Below are positions 12,605-24,174 of a stretch of 64,000 bases of DNA, in pieces. The position numbers and the translations under genes are program-made. Under the pieces are notes generated by a model. It ran no database searches and was not told the origin of the DNA. It worked only from the letters and a program-made list of their open reading frames with translations. The first letter of the stretch is position 1, and each line of letters opens with the position of its first letter. This stretch comes from Apostichopus japonicus (lineage: Eukaryota; Echinodermata; Holothuroidea; Aspidochirotida; Stichopodidae): the NCBI RefSeq assembly GCF_037975245.1, contig NC_092570.1, positions 12,191,001 through 12,255,000 of the forward strand, given 5' to 3'.

Positions 12605-14839
12605 GGGCAAACATGTAGGTGTGCAGAGAACCGAACTAATAAGTAACCATTGTTACATAATCGTATGTTGTTGAATTGGTGCATGATCAAGTACTTGCGG
12701 AGGATGACTCACTGGGATGATAACTCACCGGGATGATGACTCACTCGGATGATGACTCACCGGGATGATGACTCACTCGGATGATGACTCACTGCAATGA
12801 TGACTCACCGGGATGATGACTCACCGGGATGATGACTCACTCGGATGATGACTCACTCGAATGATGACTCACTTGAATGATGACTCATGGGAATGATGAC
12901 TCACTGGGATGATGGCTCAATCTCACATTTATTGGTTCTTCAAACCAATACCTCAAATTCTCTTGAGAATATTTTGCAGGAATTCTTGAGAGATAACAGA
13001 CTGTGTAGTGTGTAATGATCATATCCTCTCAACATTGATGTCTCCCTTCAAGCTCTCTGTTCAAAGAGAATGTGTTACTTTTATTTTGTACAAAGTATTG
13101 GACGATTATATTCCTGAAAATTTGTCTTGACATATTTGGCAAGTAACCAAAAATGGCATTTTTCAAATCCTTTCAATTTTTCTCAATCAATCTCTACTCT
13201 TATAAGTAAAAAGGAAATGAAGAGAATGTTTACAAAAAGGAAGATTTAGTTTTGTTATTGCCTGTTGTGAGTAGTAATTAATTGTACTGCAGTGAGTACA
13301 CACATATTTTCACCCTAAGGTAGGTCCCTAACAGGTCAGTATGCTATAAACTATAATTAAATGTTTTGTGTTTATTATCTTCACAGCAAAATTAGAGAGT
13401 AATCATAATATTTCTCTGTACAAATAATAAATGAATTTAGCATAAAGTGACTGAAATAAGTGGTATGTTTAAGAACTATTAAATTGTTCTTTTTGCTCTA
13501 TTATTTGGAAATGATAGATCTTTGCTGTGTTGCATATTCAACATAATGAGCTTTTCATGTTTTGACCCATTTCTGTTTTGGAAACGCACCACAAGCCTGT
13601 GCCTAATTTTTTTTAAATATTAATTAAGAACAAGATATGCCTGATACTTCATCTTTTGATTATGTACGTTATGTACATAATACATGTAGCATAGTGTCCA
13701 GTGCAAAGAATGCTGCAGTACCTAACACGAGTACTTAGCTATGATTTGTTCTGTGGTAATCAAATGTGGACTGTTGAGGGGAGGAGGGAGGAGGGGTGCG
13801 GCTAAATGTAGTTGTAGAAAGAATGCCCTGCTGATGATGATGACTTCTCATATCTAATACTGAACACTGAAACATTAGACTATTAAGATGCTGTTCCTTT
13901 TTTTGGTTTTAACACAATTCCAGTCCATTAAAAAGTGTTTTCAGATTCTGCACTTAACACTACATATTTGCTAGTCCAGTCGTCTAGGTGATATTGTAAG
14001 TTATACCTCAAAAAAGTGGCCTGAAGGAGAGGTAGGCTTTAAAAGGTGAATGAGAATTACTTGGATCACTTCTAGACATACTGCAATTTTGCCATCTTTG
14101 ACTGGCTTTATATCAGCATTTTCTAAGCTCTAAATAAATAAATAGCATAATCCAGGTATTTATTAAGTACTTCAAATAGTCATACAGTTTCACAGACATT
14201 GTTAACACTTACTGCTCCATCCTTGGTGATATTGTAGGTAAGGACAAGAATGATCTTAGAAAATGAGGAAAGAGGAAGTCTGGTGGTTATGGTTTTATTG
14301 TTTTTGTATATAATTTGACAGTTGTAAATACATTTTCTACCAAAAAACAAATATACTTGTTTCATACTATTTGTAATAACATGATCAAGAGATGATTGAC
14401 TGTTCTGAGCAACTTTCACGAGTGACAAATAGTTATCTGGATCTTTGGAAGAATTAGCTAAGGTGTAGCTAATGAGGAACACTCAGCCACTGAAATGACA
14501 ACATGAACTAAGGTTGAAATGATGATTTAGTAGGCCCACACTCCCTGCCCCCACATTCTTCTCCCAGACAAAAACTAAATTATTGTTCAGACTCGATTGC
14601 AGGTGAAGGGTCTCTGCCGATTTATACACTTGCCTCAAGGACTTCAAATTTGTCTAACAATGTTAGAAATTTGTCTTACAATGTCAGAAATGATTGTATA
14701 AACCTCCTTTTTGGTTACGATGCCAGAGGTTCAGTTACCCTTGCAGTTCATGCTGACGTGTGTATGTATCTGTGCATGTTATGGCTAGATTGTAAACACA
14801 ACATCTCAACAAGTTGAATAAACGTCATATTTGGTTAGG
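12605..14839 (+). other. BAP18 3' UTR and downstream spacer
   Basis: No further coding exon is visible after the BAP18 stop at 12,602-12,604. Aataaa at 13,426-13,431 is a plausible poly(A) signal and would give a 3' UTR of about 0.8 kb that includes the 16-bp array. A G-rich patch lies near 13,777-13,800. The rest looks like unique AT-rich DNA up to the retroelement remnant. Confidence 0.5.
12701..12920. repeat. 16-bp array of AP-1-type TGACTCA sites
   Basis: A 16-bp unit (gatgatgactcaccgg and variants) repeats from 12,701. It contains twelve exact tgactca heptamers between 12,705 and 12,903, all in one 16-bp register, with one degenerate site (taactca, 12,721) and one at the end (tggctca, 12,913). 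Tgactca is the consensus AP-1/TRE site. The array starts 97 bp after the BAP18 stop and so is probably in its 3' UTR. Function is inference. Confidence 0.9.
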
Positions 14840-16280
14840 TTCAGTTTCAGTTTATTTTCTCTGTATCCTCCAAGGAGGTATAAGAGACATAAATACAACA
14901 ACAAATAGAGATAACACATAACATAATTTGATGGCAGTCACAAGAGAGATACAAGACAAAATAGAGGTATAAGATTACAGATAGAATATCTGAAAGTGTG
15001 GCACCAGCACTACAGTAAGCACTAGCAATAGACATTACGAGAAGGTTTTTATTATGTTAGCACAAAAATGAGTTAAGTTGGAAATAACAACTTTAGACTT
15101 CGATTGAAAAAGATCATGCCAATTGAACTGGGTCTTGCTCTGAAATACGGTTTTAAGTAAGATTTCTTTCTTTATTAAAGGCTGGGCACTCGAAAATGTA
15201 AAGAAATTCATCACCTTATTTAATACTGTTACATAAATTACATATCCAATCATGAAACACAATATCTTGGTATCTTCCAGAAATAATCGGAATATATGAT
15301 ATTTACTGAAATAGTTACGGTTCCGGAAATCGAGGGTTCCAAATACTTATCGAATTCAATGTTGGTCTTGAACATTCTATACACTTTACAATGCGAATTA
15401 CTATTGACATTGGCAAGACACTCCTGTTTATATATGTCACCTAGTCTTATTTTAATTTTTTTACTTAAACATGCTTGGGATATAATAGGGTCAGAAGAAT
15501 AATGAATTTGGCTGGCCGCATACATAGGTTCCACACATACAACATTCTGGCTTTGTCAAGAATACTTTTAACTTTGCCTAACCAAGGAGACGAATAAATA
15601 CTTTGATCGTGGAGAGCCCTAAGGAACTTGTACATCTGAGCGATAATTGATACTCACTGCTATTTACAGTTCTACACCAAAAATTACCATTCTTGCCTCG
15701 ATTGTACTAATCAGCTTGCGAGTGACGTCCTAATTCACCATATGCTATGCAATTCGGAGTATACTTTAAGAATTTGTTTACAGAATTTTAAGCTTCAACT
15801 TGGCTGAAATCATCAAAGCCCCTGATCTCACATCCATAGAGCAGAACAGGAAGAACCAGTTGATCAAACAGCTTAACTTGTAAATCTAATGGGAGCTGTA
15901 GGTTATAAGATTTACACTATATGCTCAAAAGGGCACGTCTAGCTTGATTCACTTGTTTATTAACAGCCTTTGAAAATCTACTGTTAGTTAAAAGTACAAA
16001 CCAGATAACAATAATCATCAACAATTTCAACTACAGGTACAACACACAGAGGTAAAGCTTGATTTTTAGCCTAATTTTTCCCCTTGAAAATACAAATATT
16101 ATAGTTTTAGCCGGGTTTACAGTCAATTGAAAGGTATCACAATACGTTTTAACCCCATCAAGAGCATTGTGAAGTACGGTTTCACTTTCAGCTAATACAA
16201 AAGTGTCGTCTGCATAGAGTAAGGTAAACAATTTAAAGAAAATTTCAACATCGTTAGTACTTAATGTATCCTTCATGGAC
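14840..16280 (-). pseudogene. Decayed non-LTR retrotransposon (LINE) fragment
   Basis: Minus-strand translation near 16,031-16,276 gives LLYADDTFVLAESETVLHNA, the reverse-transcriptase YADD catalytic box with typical LINE flanks. Lower coordinates keep broken pieces of the RT thumb and C-terminal region (for example the QARRAL-like and LPLDLQVKLFDQLV-like phrases near 15,840-15,950, in shifting frames). The 3' end near 14,840 ends in a short aaactg-type repeat, as in several LINE clades. Stops and frameshifts make it non-functional, and it is 5' truncated. The clade is not assigned. It lies between the 3' ends of BAP18 and PBK. Confidence 0.8.
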
Positions 16281-17073
16281 GTGGAAAGTTTAATAGACTA
16301 AATAGACTTTGCCAACATGATTCCTGGTACCTTCCTTTATATGTTGCCACATTAGTCAATAGATATTCCCTCTTCATTTGGGTGTGCACAAGTTTATGAA
16401 TATTAACAAGTATGGCTTACCACGCTATGAATATGTTTGGGCAACCACTAAACGATTTCGTTTTCTGGTTATTATGTAACTTTGTAAGGTCAACAGTCAT
16501 TTTCAGTCAACAGAGGTTAATGCCTGAAGGTGTGGCAAGGAATCACAAAGCCATTTGCTGGTATTTAATGAAACTGTTCAGTGAATCAAATAGCACATTA
16601 AACCATGATCAAATATTAGTAGTAAAGTTTAAAGAGGGCACAGCAAAGTTTCAAACATGGCAAATGTCAAATGTACATCTAGCATTGACTCAAAATGATA
16701 CCATCTATTTATGGCATATGATGGAAAAGGCAACAGAGTGGTATTAAAAGTCTTTATATCTAAGATAGACATTACTACAGATTGATGGAACACCCTGCAC
16801 TTCAGGTGACATCCTCTACTTGTGAAGTATTTCACTTGACCCCCCAATATTTGTATTGCCCCAACTACACATTGCCATGTTAACCCCAGGTTCTAAATTA
16901 ATTCTCAATCTTAATCACAGAGCTTGTCCCAGCTTGTCCCTTAATCACAGAGCAGAGCAGAGAACCTATGAGTGGTCTTCTAGCATATTTGGGTGCAGCA
17001 CTGATATCCTAATTCAAATTCTCTTGGAGAATTGTTTTCCTCTCTCTAAACCAGTGCATTCTTCCATCAGTTT

Positions 17074-20000
17074 TTACTCCAACATGTTTACTATTTCTTT
17101 TGCTGTTGGTCTTCGATTGGGATCTTCATCGGTACAAATGGTAAGTAATTCCAGTACAGGGAGGTAGTTATCATCATAGTTGATGTCTGGTAGTGGAGGT
17201 CTGCTTCCGAGGGCCTCAAGATACTTAGATTCATCCCAGGTGGCATCCATACTGTCATCATTTTCATCACCTAATGAAAATGATATCCAAAGTGATTTTA
17301 TGTTTTAGTGAAAAAAACAACAGAGTATAAGTTGTTGAAAACTTTGTAAATACCCCCCCAGCTTTACGTGAAGTTATAAAAGGCAAATTCTTTTACAACT
17401 GGAATCTTACGCCAAAATCTTATATGCAAAATAGACCTAGGTACAGTGGTTGTGATAGGGTCGGTTTGAAATGATGAACTTCAACTTAAGGGTTTTCAGA
17501 GGCCCTACACTAATGTAGCATTAAACAAACCAAGTAGTTGTCTTCAAATCTTGAATACTGGGAAAATGCTACATTTCAAACATGGCAAGCCTCGCCCTCT
17601 TTAGACATTGTCGGTAAGCAGTACAGAGGGTCAGCTACATACACAGCTGCCTTGTGATTCCTTGACATATTACTGAGCTATAGAATAAATGCAGGTAAAT
17701 TGTTGTTCAGTAGCTTTTTGTGAAGAGTGGATCACATATGGTTGACAAATTTGAACCAAAGCATCAGTCAAAATTTGCTTATCCACATTCCTAAATCTTG
17801 GCTACTAATTAAAAAACTCTCTTGTGTTTGACCAATTATATGAACCAATTTAAAATCCTTGCATATCATAAGAAACTTTTCTATAACATAAAATCACAGA
17901 TGGATAAGGGAGAATCCTGAAAATTTGGTATCGGTAGAGGAGAGTTGATATAGGTGTATTTGATAGAGTTATTTTACTGTAAATGATAAACCTTAGATAA
18001 AAGCTTGATTTCAGTCTTTGTAGTAGAAAATTGTCAACAAACACACATGGAATAACAGGGAGGTCACAAACAAATAGAGAAATGTTAGAACATTAGTGAT
18101 GAAGGTAGAGTTTATAGATTTATCCTAGATCCAGTTGGGTATGATAAGTTTCTCATTCATATTTTTAAGGACAAGTTGATAGAAGTTTTGGTCCTTTGAA
18201 AAGCCTAAATTTTCTGTTGCATCCATTTGGCACAGTTGCTTGTTGAACATAAGAAATATCTTTAGCTGATGGTTTCATCAACTTAAAGTGCAAGTCGATT
18301 AAAGTTAGTGGTATGTACAGTAGGCAATGTAACGGTGCTTTTTCTGTGTAACCAGATTAGTTCTCCTGTTGGACAATAGGAATACTGTAAAAGCTCATAA
18401 GTAACAAGTACCACAAAATAAATTTTATACAAATATACCAACAAAAATTGCAAACATAGATTTCTGCTTTTAATAAAGAATATTTATGAACTTCTACTTA
18501 CAAATTAGCAACTTCACTTTGCAAAGCATCAGCCAGCTTTAACAGATCACTATTGAAAAGTCACCAAAATTGGGGAAGAAATAGTGAATTTACCAAGGAC
18601 TAGTTAATGCGTTTGTAAATAAATGACTCACCAAGTAAATGAGTGTGTGGTATAGTTAATGCCAGCATCTCCCACAATACCAATCCAAACGCAAAGATGT
18701 CTGTTTTATCTGTTATTCTGTCTCCAATTATGACTTCCTTGGCACTCCAAGGTTCAGTACCGATGTAGTACTCGCTTTCATCCTTCAAGAACAGAAATTG
18801 AGACAAAATATTTAGATCAATCGGAAGAATAAAATAAGGCATTTTCACATCCTTTCAACTATTTGTCAGGAACATAATATGGGAATTGGGATGATTACCA
18901 TGTTTTGATATATTGATCTAACACATTTGCCCACATTTCAAGAATGCAATAACTTCCCACCACAGTGGTCTTAGCAAAGTTAGGTTTAAATGGTCGGTCC
19001 ACAGGAAAATTTATCTTTGGAAGAAGAATATAAACTAATCATCGAGGTGAAATTTGCATGTTATTCCACCAAATGTTGTGTTTTGACATACAAGTGAAAT
19101 TATCATAACTAAACTTGAAGCAAACATGTGTGATGTCATAGATGCACACAGCCAATGTTTTCTTTAGAATGTACATCCAATCTTCTTACTCAACTACAGT
19201 ATGGGATGCCTAAGTTTAGAATACACTACACTAAAGTCATTGGGATTATGAAACGCTTGCATCACCAAAGCAAAGTTGAAACAATGTCCAAAACATTTTG
19301 GTTCTATGATATCACACCTGGTACAAAAGTTGGTATATAAAAAAATATATATAAAGGAATTGAATAATGCTTAGAACTTTTGCTCTTTCATCACCCAAAC
19401 ATTAATTTGCCTCTGCACTACTCTTCTGCACTCTCTTATAAACAGAACATTAATTTTCAGTTATGTATGTATAAACTTCAGGAAATTAACTGAAAGTTAT
19501 CATTGCACTGGTTTTGATTGTGTCGTTTATACTCAACTACTTATAAGCAAATTAAAACCAGAAAGCTAAAAGGCTCAGCGATTCCTCGCCCATCTTTTTC
19601 AAGAACTGGTTTCAATTCACACGTTTTCATTATGAAGTTACTGTGTTTACCCTTAGGTTTATAAGGTTTAAGATCCCATGGGCATTGACTAACATTATTG
19701 TAAGCTATGAATCACAGTATTAATCATCAAAGTTTGACCTCCGAGATACAGTACCATGTTAACAAGGCCATCACAGTTTGACCTCTGATCTCCACCATTT
19801 TTAGTAGGATTGTTGTATGCCCCACAGACTAATTTAATAATAGCAGATCAAACGAATTGATGTCATGTTAAAATGGTCATAAATCAGCCTCTTGCATTTT
19901 GGGCATAATATTACATGCCAGATATAAGATCCAGACATGTTTTCCTGCTTGATATATATTGTTTAAAAGGTTTTCACCATTTGACCTCTGGTGACCTCAA

Positions 20001-22749
20001 ATGACCTTTACCTCCACGAAAAACAATACAGTTCTTCTACTCAATATGGGGTACCCACACACTAAGTATGAGATTCATCAAATTTTATCTTCTTGAGATA
20101 TAGTGTTTACAAGGTTTTCACATTTTGACCTCTGATGACCCCAAATAAGCTTTCACCTCCACCAAAAACAATAGGGTTGTTGTACTCAATATGGGTATCC
20201 ACATGCCAAGTATGAGATCACAAAAGGGTACCCTTCTTGAGACGTTGGGTTGACAAGTAGCGTCACACACACCAACACGCCATAACAGAGATTCCTTTTT
20301 TCTTTGACAAGGAATAAAAAATGACAACTAAATGAGAAATTAGTAGGAAAAAAAATTACAATAGAGAATAACAAAATTATTGGCAATCCAAATATATAAA
20401 TTTGATTGCTGCTGTTAATAAAAGCAAGTATCTTAAGAGTTCCTATTAAGCAGGGGGCTATGTGACTGAAATCTTAATTAGCTGTTATACATACATTGTG
20501 AAGAATGTGAACAAAAACTCACCATGATGTCTGATAAATCATCTTTCATTTTCACAGACACACCAAAGTCACAGAGTTTTATTTTTTCAAAATCGCCCTG
20601 GATGAGAACGTTTGCACTTTTCAAGTCTCCATGAAGGACTTTGTGTTCATTATGAATGTATGATAAAGCCTTAGCCACAGCTAGGGCTACTTTCAAAACA
20701 TCCCGGGCAGGAAACGGATCTGTAGGGATGATAAAAAATATCCCAAAACTTTAATGGCCTAAGTCTTTACAAGCAAAGAACTTACCTGTATCAGTGTTAA
20801 ACCAATGATTACCATTCTTCTCTGTTGTTCAGTCCATTTTGCACTACCACCATCCTCTTTAAATCACTGCCCCCTCCCCAAAGTGTTCATTCAGGTGCTA
20901 CATAAACTGTGCACCTCACATAATGTATTGAGCGACCTCACCTGGAGAGCATCCAGAAATGCCGGCTCTGGAATGACTAGTCTTAGGCAGGAGCTGAATT
21001 GTCGTACAACATGAATTTTGCACATGGAAGGAAAGGGACAGCTACTACAACTTTCAAACCTACTGCTGCCTTGACCACACACAACAGTAATAGCACTTAT
21101 GAATAAGTATGAGCACCATATCTAGTTTTACTGCAATTGATGACAGCATTCTGATTTTTTTTACAAAGATGTCCCCAAGGAGAAAATGTGTCTGGTATGT
21201 GCCAGATAGGTAAGGATCAGAACTGGCTTTGATTTCAAAGCTTGTAGGAAACTTCTGGGTTCTGTCAGATGCCCCTGCAACTAGAAAAACTGTTCTTGGA
21301 GTGAAAGATGGCAATTTCGCCAAGGAAATAATTGAACCCTTCTGCAACATTCAACCTCATCTCTTACCTTCTCCATTTTCGCTCCTCATTTCAATCAGGT
21401 CCATTAAGCTCTTCTCTCCATTTTCCATAGAGAGGCAGAGAGTTCCATCAGCAGATCTGCTGAAGCCACGATAGCCAATTATTGACTCATGTTTGAATTT
21501 CTGTGAAGGACATGTTGCCACATTTCAATCTTGAAGTATTTGCAATCAAGTATAATTACATGATCACATCTTCAAATAAATATTTTAAAAATGATGTTTG
21601 CTTTCTTGAGATGTATAATCTTGTTTGGGAGCTGGGTGTCACACACACCTGAACACCCACAGGCCAAGGTGTACTTGCCTCAAAAGAAACAACTTAAACA
21701 AGTTGTATATTTAGGTTATTTAATTATTCAATTCTTTGATTAAAAGTAGTACAAATGCCCTAATTGTAATGTCTCATTATATTGAGACACAAACCTGCAG
21801 GAGTTCAGCCTCTCGTTTTAGTCTTTTCTCTGTATTAATATCTGCTGTAGCAGTTTTGTATGCCTTCACTTTTTTTACTGCCCATGGAGATCTAGCAAAC
21901 CCACTTTTTCGAGGACTCCTGTAGAGGGAAGAAAGAAAGAACGAAGAAGTAAAATAAAAGGGAATTAACAAATATGGGAATACAATGGAAGTAATAAGTA
22001 TAAGAATAAAACAGCATCTCTTGTGCCAAATATTTATGTCAGATGGTTGAAAATCTCAGCATCTGTGTGGATTGTAAGTATACTTAAGAAACTTGAAACT
22101 TCTCAAATTAAGCACAGCTACTGTATTTCTCTTCAAAACCTTCAAAGTTGATGTTCTTAGGCTGAAATGGGATATAGTCATGTGACAGCAATCATAAAGT
22201 GGGACATGCTTATAATGATAGGGCAAATTGTAATATAAGTATTGAAAGAGCATATGGTTATCTGATATAAATCAAGAATATGAATTAAGCATAATATATA
22301 TTTTTCGTATATATGATGAAGTGAAGTATGATAAATATGATATGAGTCATTGAAGGCTTTAAGGTTAGGTGCTCTACTCTAGATGGCAGGGATGTAGCTG
22401 ATGCTTGCAAGGAAACTTCTCTTTCACATGTGATTGTCTCTTTCAAGCATTAACAATCATGAACAGGTGACATGGGTCATTGTGGAAGGGTTGTGCATTC
22501 TGCTTGAAATGTTCAAAGATAAACTTTTATTACTCCTACAAACATAGAACTATGACCAGCCTACCTTTCAAGCAAGTAAACAGACACGCCTGTACCATAT
22601 CCAAGTCTCTCCATGAAAGGTGAGGCTGGTATTGTGATTACTGGTGACTGGTCTGTGGAAGATCGATTTAAGAAAGGTGTCCTACTGTGTCTTGAAGGGT
22701 GAGTTGGGGTACAAAATCCCTCCTCTGTAACATGGTTCTGCAAAGACAT
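17074..22749 (-). CDS. PBK: PBK/TOPK mitotic protein kinase, six coding exons
   Basis: Coding exons in transcript order are 22749-22565, 21918-21795, 21500-21368, 20719-20523, 18782-18632 and 17270-17074. Phases join cleanly to 328 aa (human PBK is 322 aa). Visible motifs are [18 protein letters not shown] (Gly-rich loop, 42-59), AVKK (ATP Lys77), HGDLKSANV (177-185, the TOPK-type HGD in place of HRD), DFG (198-200), GTEPW (221-225) and [12 protein letters not shown]. The start ATG (22747-22749) follows a clear acceptor, so a non-coding 5' exon is expected upstream. N-terminal Thr-Pro sites (T14, T24) resemble the CDK1 site of the family. TOPK is a dual-specificity, MAPKK-like kinase active in mitosis and proliferating cells. 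Oddities: the magnesium loop is canonical DFG, whereas I recall DVG in human PBK, and the tail ends NMLE without the human ETDV PDZ-binding end. It is convergent with BAP18. Confidence 0.95.
19730..20290. repeat. Interspersed repeat with nuclear-receptor-like half-sites
   Basis: This is a degenerate repeated block in PBK intron 4 made of phrases such as tttgacctctggtgacctca and ccaagtatgagat. Related blocks occur near 46,157-46,308, 54,040-54,310 and 57,650-58,720. At 19,982-20,007 three tgacct half-sites stand in a row with 4-bp spacers. No coding capacity or clear TIR was found, so the element type is unknown. Confidence 0.6.
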
Positions 22750-23825
22750 TTCTGTAAGTGTAAGAAAGAAACTGATATTTAGCATCTGTCAAAATCAGGT
22801 TGTCATTTACTAAAGAGAGAAGTGGTAAGTCAAGATTTGAAGAGGTTCAATGTTTTACATTTGAAAGTTACTTTACATTACTCAAAAAATTGCTACATAA
22901 AATCATGTGCATCTAACTATCTTACTAGTAGGCCTATGCTATAGTAGTTTATACTTTATAACTTGAATTCATAATTGAATTAACCACATAAAATGTTGTA
23001 GGATAAGCCTATCTAAAGGTCAAAAAGTGTCCTTTATTCATGTGACATGTGTGCGCTCACATGCTTTTTGTTGTCAGGACTTAACTTTACAGCCTACCTT
23101 ACTTAACTCCCTTACTTAACTTTATAGCCTACCTAGCTGGACAATTTAATCTAATATATAAGTGAACAATTTTACTACCAGTCAAGGCATAAGTTTAGGC
23201 CTACCGTTAGAGTCAGCTAGGCATGCAGCAAACTTGCATAGTGTAGGCTTTGCTTACTAAGTACTGCTAAGCTACTACTCAGGAGATTGGGAATGGGACG
23301 TTAGGCAGGTAGGCAAGTGAGGACTAGTAACAGCCTAACACTGATAGATATATAGGATATACATTACTGTGTGGCCATAGTTGGGAGTGTCTGTGCCTTG
23401 AATAGCCCTCCTAAGTTTACTGTACCTACTGATATATGTTCTTAGACTTACTCTTATACTACATTAACTGGGATTACTTACTAATATTTATGGTCATCCA
23501 CCCTACTAGACAACTGACGGAGAATCTAACACTTTATGTGTGCCTTTTGTGACGCTATTCCTTCAAACTTCAGTGATAGACCTCCCTAGATGGATCTGTC
23601 ATGGATATTACTGTTGGGCCAGTAGCTAGAGATCAGTATCTTGTTTACGTGTTGTAGTTTTGAATGTGGCGGGTCATCAATCACATGACTTAAGTAACAA
23701 CACTATGCTATAATTTATTGTTTTTCATATCAAATGTAGACCATAATTGTTCATTTTCATGATTTAAAATGCTATAAACAACATTTTTTTTATTATTTAA
23801 AACTATGATAAAGAGAAAAATTACC

Positions 23826-24174
23826 TTTCAGAATTGTCTTAAGAATTATTAATCATAATTTACCGCTATGCATCTCTACGTATCATTGGAATTAAAAGTA
23901 ACGTGGAAATGCTGTACGGACAAGGACAAGCTAGACTTCCGCCTTGTGTGCAACTGCGTATGATTTGTATTTATAGTATAATAGTCGTCAGTGCTAGAGG
24001 AGCTACAGTAATATTATGAGAAACTTTCTGGAGTGTCATTTACACAGACACAGTCTAGTCAAACCTATGTGTTTGATCGTAAAGTTGATAGATTAGCTTT
24101 TACATAGTTACTTTGCAATTCCTCGGATGTCCATGTCGAAAGTAGCTTGATCGTTCTGCCGAATCCGTGCAAAC
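23826..24174. promoter_or_regulatory. Putative divergent PBK/MFSD1 promoter
   Basis: PBK (-) and MFSD1 (+) are head-to-head. On the minus strand tataaata lies at 23969-23976, followed about 30 bp downstream by a ggcggaagt ETS-like site (23935-23943). A plausible 5' exon then ends at a donor ctgaaag/gtaatt (exon edge about 23,826), which would splice to the acceptor at 22,752. The MFSD1 ATG is at 24,175. The putative TSSs would be only about 200 bp apart. This is inference from motifs; no transcript data are available. Confidence 0.45.

Noticed and set aside
16412-16747. 111-codon plus-strand open frame
   Set aside because: It lies antisense to the probable PBK 3' UTR, has no recognisable domain and no splice or poly(A) support.
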